Source of the DNA: Cristatella mucedo | Taxonomy: Eukaryota > Bryozoa > Phylactolaemata > Cristatellidae | NCBI GenBank assembly: GCA_009760855.2 | Contig: WPIO01000090.1 | Coordinates: forward strand, 1 to 64,000 | DNA length: 64,000 bases | Direction of reading: 5' to 3' | Shown: piece by piece, positions 60,501 to 64,000 of the stretch | How the letters are laid out: each line of letters opens with the position of its first letter | Position numbering within the stretch: position 1 is the first letter of the stretch | The notes under the pieces: generated by a model | Told to the model about the DNA's origin: nothing | What the model saw: only the letters and a program-made list of their open reading frames with translations | The model's database searches: none | Translations under genes and position numbers: made by a program

Positions 60501-61284
60501 CCGGCTAACTCTTTTGTCCCAGAGTAATAAAGGAAACTTGCTCGAGTTGCAAGAGGCATGAAAGCAGCCACATACATCTCTTCAACGAAGGCTTATCTTA
60601 CCTCCAAAAAAAAGACACCGTGCATTTCTAATTAGACACGTATTTTTTACGATAAGCAAGTTTTTTATATTAATAGCATGAATGACCTGCAAGTATTTTT
60701 AAAAGATTCTCAGACTGCCGTGAGTTCCCGACTAGCTCAGTGCTTCCGGCTCAAAAGCAGCCAAGCTTTTTCAAACGATAGGTGTACTCGCTTTAGAAAT
60801 TGCGTTGATCAGTTAAATAATGTTAAAAAGTTGTGCTGATGTGTGACTCGCCTACTTAACGTGGCCTCCTATGACTAAATGACCTTATGCAAGGGTTTTG
60901 GTAACCAATATTCGTATTAAAGCTAGGGGTAGGATATTTGAAATGTTTGAGCTTTTGGAACTTAAGCACTTATTTAAACCGGAATAGTATACATTGTTTG
61001 CATTTGCAAACGGCTGAACATAAAATGAACTCATTCGAATGCCATTTTGTATTAAACAGAAAGGTTGAGTTGGCGCACTAAGCGGTTGGTTTTATATTCA
61101 CTCACTTCTCCTCATTCCTGTAATGGGGAGCTACAGATTCATAAACGGTCGAGTTTTGTTTCGTCTCACATGACACATGCTTGCGTAGCTATACCTAAAA
61201 TGTCCATACCTAACCAGCTCCTTTTGGCATTTTAAAACTCGCGGAGTAAAAACAGTCAGTTTTGCTATTGTATTGTGATTAGCA
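60501..61284. other. No recognisable gene
   Basis: No coding or repeat signal recognised. Confidence 0.4.
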
Positions 61285-61962
61285 ATTATGATTACAGCTG
61301 CCAAGGCCCTAGCGTGGTTAAATCCTATTCGTCCAATCTTGTTTAATGCGCGTCGTGTGGGGGTCTGGTCTTACCCACGAGACCGGTCACGTGTGGAGTC
61401 CCTCAAGGGCATCTCCTCGGTACGTTGCTGTTCTTCATATATACTATACATCTGGAAGAATTGATTAAGGCCACTTGAGTATGATATCACTTTTATGCTG
61501 GCGATACTCAGCTATAGTTTTCATTCAAACCATCCGAATTCGAGGCAGCAACTGATAAACTGAAAGCTTGCCTTGCCAAAATATGGTAATGGATGTCAGA
61601 AAATTTCTTAAAATTAAATGACGGCGGAAGTAAATTGACACTCACAGGACATCCTAATGTTCTAATAGCTGTAGCTGTCGTGCGATCATAACCAGGTACT
61701 CGAAATGTAGGTGTCGTTTTCGACAGCTTTTTAAATTTTAAAAGCTTCATTCAGAAACTGCTTCTGGAGCTTTCCGTTGCTTCAAATACCTATCTAAGAC
61801 AAGGAGCTGCATTCCATGATGGCTTGCAAAGTAACTAACTAGCTCCTGACATCTGTTTCGGCCTGGTTTTGCAAATCTCTTCTGGCAAGGCTACCTTAAC
61901 AAGCAACAAGGCCACTGCAGATGCAGATGCAGGCTATAAGTGAATAAATAAATACAAGCTGG
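61285..61962 (+). mobile_element. LINE-B RT fragment
   Basis: Broken RT sequence: TRPVTCGVPQGHLLGTLLFF (shifted frames, 61,380-61,440), YAGDTQL where A-D-D is expected (61,497), FKPSEFEAATDKLKACLAKI, WMSENFLKLNDGGSKLTLTG, then GVVFDSFLNFKSFIQKLLL-type sequence. It also supplies the uninterrupted version of the site hit by the LTRs at 53.6 kb. It ends at a SINE. Confidence 0.85.
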
Positions 61963-62120
61963 TTTAGAAGCCTCTTTTTGTATAGCGACAGAAGAGCCTT
62001 GACGGCTGTCCCCACCACTTGCAGCAGTGATAAAGAATCGCCCACCACAAGATTTGAACCCACGACCTCGGCGCCGATGTCGTGAAAAGCAATCGATTTA
62101 CTTTATGAACCATAAATATC
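61963..62120 (-). mobile_element. tRNA-derived SINE, minus-strand copy 1
   Basis: On the minus strand: CACGACATCGGCGCCGAGGT, CGTGGGTTCAAATC (B box GGTTCAAATC), GTGGTGGGCGATTCTTTATC, then GCTCTTCTGTCGCTATACAA and AGAGGCTTCT. Closely parallel to 63,767-63,925. Inserted at the end of a LINE-B fragment. Confidence 0.75.
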
Positions 62121-62769
62121 CCTCGGATATATCTCCTAAGCTGCAATTTTGTTTAAAATTATTATAATGTTCCAGATGAATAGGAACACAAGCATACTTC
62201 GGTAGTTTTTGGATAGGAGACCGTGCATTTCAATGAAAAAACTTGCCGAGCTTCTTACCATTAGGTCAGAATTATCTAGCTCACCAAATAATGTTGAGTA
62301 AGTTTACAGAATTACGCACTCAAAGCATCGGATAAGTTATAGAAATTTGCGTTTTAACTACTTATAGTGAAAGGATAAATTAATGGGAAGATCCGTTCTC
62401 GGCATGGCAATTTTCGTGTCGGAATGTTGCCAACTAAAAAACAAACTAGCTGTAAAAGCAATTCCAAGTATTGGTGGTTGAAAGATGAACGGATTATGAT
62501 AAATACAATTCTTTTGTACGCCCATTTACTTAGAAGTTTACCCTCACCACTATATGTCTTTCCTTTTTCAAACAACACATGATTTGATAGTTCCTAAATA
62601 CAAAACGAGCGATCCGCATGCAAATTGGCCGAAACAACAATAGCAACATTATCTATCTTTCGATTTAACCAAAGCTGTCGTGGTGACCTCCACGTGGCCA
62701 GGATCGGTGTGGGTAATGATTTTCGGGGGGTTTAAACAAAAGTTACCTTTTTATGTTAGTAAACATATA
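62121..62769. other. No recognisable gene
   Basis: Nothing recognised. The short minus frame 62,354-62,578 shows no domain. Confidence 0.4.
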
Positions 62770-62906
62770 TTAACAATAATAATAGGAATAATTCACTTGA
62801 AAAGTGCCCCCAGAGAACTTAATCTCTCTCTAGGCGCTTTACACTTGCTGTAGAGTGAAATGCAATTGAATGGTAAGTAATATCATGCTTGAAGAACAAA
62901 CGAACA
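62770..62906 (-). mobile_element. LINE-A 3'UTR fragment
   Basis: AATAATAATAGGAATAATTC tail followed by AGTGCCCCCAGAGAACTTAA, CTAGGCGCTTTACACTTGCTG and GAATGGTAAGTAATATCATGC. A complete 3'-terminal segment and nothing else. Confidence 0.88.
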
Positions 62907-63624
62907 TTACACCAAGCACTGTAAAGGGGTTCAAATTCACTCAAAATATGCAGGCGTTGAGGCGTACATGAGCCGTATCAACCACAAGTGAAACAAAAAC
63001 ATTTGACATGTCAAGTATTATTGCACGTCTCAACATCCAAGTCCAAGGACGTTGTAGGCATTTTAAGATGTATGTACGACGCACATTTTCATGCCAACCT
63101 GGGCTCCTGTACAAGTCCTCAACTCCAGCATATACTCTGGATTTCACGTCCCTGAATTGCCAATTGGCTAGGCTGTATAATTCAGCCGTTAGGAAGAAAA
63201 TCTTTTGACAGCACCCTTAAAGGCAACCGGTGACTACAAGCGAGCACACGATCAATGCAAAAGTCCTACTCACTTGTTTTACTAAATTACAACTTGGAAG
63301 CACATACCGAGGACCATATACCACTAGCTTCACGTCGTTGAGTTAATTACTATCACGTATGTGACGTGTTGGCGACACCGGGGCAGCATTATGGCAAAAC
63401 GTGTTGAATGAAGAAAAGCAAGCCAGCAATCAAAATCGATCAATATACGAAGGACCGATGTGCCGGCGAGACGGATGGAATAATATGTAGGTACGAAAAT
63501 TATAAATTACATTGTGATTGGATCACTACTATAGAAAATATGTTAGACGACAGAATAGGTAAGATGTGGGGGCATGTCAATCGGTCGTGAGGTTCAGCTT
63601 GGTCATGAACGGCATAGAAGCTAT
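62907..63624. other. No recognisable gene
   Basis: No domain-bearing frame. The frame 63,408-63,590 (60 aa) is unassigned. Confidence 0.4.
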
Positions 63625-64000
63625 ATTACGAACTATTGCCGCCACTGCTTGGCACCTCCATACCTAGTTGAACTGCTGCACCAGCTTTGGCCGCCTCGTG
63701 CCCTCCGGTCCTGTATGGAAGATTGTTTACCTATTCCGTCCCTCCGTTTAAAAAAATCCTAGCTTATTAAACAGCCTCTATTTGTATAGCAACGGACGAG
63801 CCTTAACGGCTATCACCACCGCTTGCAGTGGCGATAAAGAATAGCCCACCTCAGGAATCGAACCCACGACCTCGGGACCGAGGTCGTGCAAGAAAACGCC
63901 TTACCTAGTGTGGCGTCATGGTATAATGAGCGTCGGCGACAGAATTTTTATTTCTTCAGGTCCAAGACTGTAGAACTCACTTCTGCGATTCTTACACAAC
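63625..64000 (+). mobile_element. LINE-B C-terminal fragment carrying a SINE
   Basis: 63,625-63,766 encodes YRHCLAPPYLVELLHQLWPP then RALRSCMED, matching LINE-B at 17,010-17,090. It is interrupted by a SINE and continues at about 63,928 with GDRIFISSGPRL then NSLLRF, matching GDRSFSSAGPRLWNSF. It runs off the end of the window. Confidence 0.85.
63767..63925 (-). mobile_element. tRNA-derived SINE, minus-strand copy 2 (best preserved)
   Basis: The minus strand has a perfect RNA polymerase III B box, GGTTCGATTCC (63,854-63,864), preceded by the 20-bp near-palindrome CGACCTCGGTCCCGAGGTCG (63,867-63,886) at the anticodon-arm position and by CACACTAGGTAAGGCG, a plausible weak A box. Downstream: GTGGGCTATTCTTTATCGCC, GGTGGTGATAGCCGTTAAGG, ending AGAGGCTGTTT. 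Sits inside a LINE-B fragment. It is a SINE, not a tRNA gene, because no acceptor or D stem can be closed. Confidence 0.78.

Noticed and set aside
63826..63900. Possible tRNA gene on the minus strand
   Set aside because: The B box is good, but no closed acceptor or D stem can be formed and the sequence continues as a repeated SINE body.

Overview
This window is metazoan nuclear DNA. It is AT-rich and gene-poor, with GT-AG introns, and is packed with decayed copies of two related CR1/L2-type non-LTR retrotransposon families, here named LINE-A and LINE-B. No bacterial operons, rRNA genes or functional tRNA genes were seen. The LINEs have apurinic-endonuclease and reverse-transcriptase (RT) domains and end in ATT/AAT-rich tails; together with a hAT element and a tRNA-derived SINE they point to an invertebrate, probably aquatic (cnidarian or mollusc are plausible). 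The phylum cannot be fixed from sequence alone. Repeat boundaries were found by eye and are accurate to tens of bases unless stated.

0-10.4 kb: LINE-A and LINE-B fragments, including a nearly full-length dead LINE-A on the minus strand (about 5.44-8.76 kb). 10.4-13.2 kb: a GC-rich 18-bp minisatellite of two unit types that is open in nearly every frame, beside a minus-strand gag-like fragment. 13.2-20.0 kb: an inverted copy and then a tandem array of a 1.1-kb unclassified repeat ('X'); two units carry a LINE-A insertion at the same site. 20.0-21.0 kb: LINE-B endonuclease region.

20.93-24.60 kb and 40.09-43.75 kb are collinear inverted copies of one another, about 3.66 kb each. The 15.5 kb between them holds a hAT transposon (25,804-30,154) inserted in a LINE-A remnant and itself invaded by two LINE-A copies, a decanucleotide satellite, LINE-B and LINE-A bodies, and the one convincing host gene: a three-exon gene at 36.71-38.0+ kb for a small secreted cysteine-rich peptide (signal peptide, acidic propeptide ending in KR, 8-cysteine cationic mature region), toxin-like or antimicrobial-like. 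A weaker candidate exon lies at 39.32-39.73 kb.

44-64 kb: a diverged LINE-A, a long stretch with little recognisable content, a CT microsatellite, a LINE-B copy (51.74-56.59 kb) split by two adjacent solo LTRs that share the target duplication ATAC, three copies of the SINE, a TA microsatellite and more LINE-B fragments. Most of the window is the product of repeated insertion and segmental duplication rather than cooperating genes.
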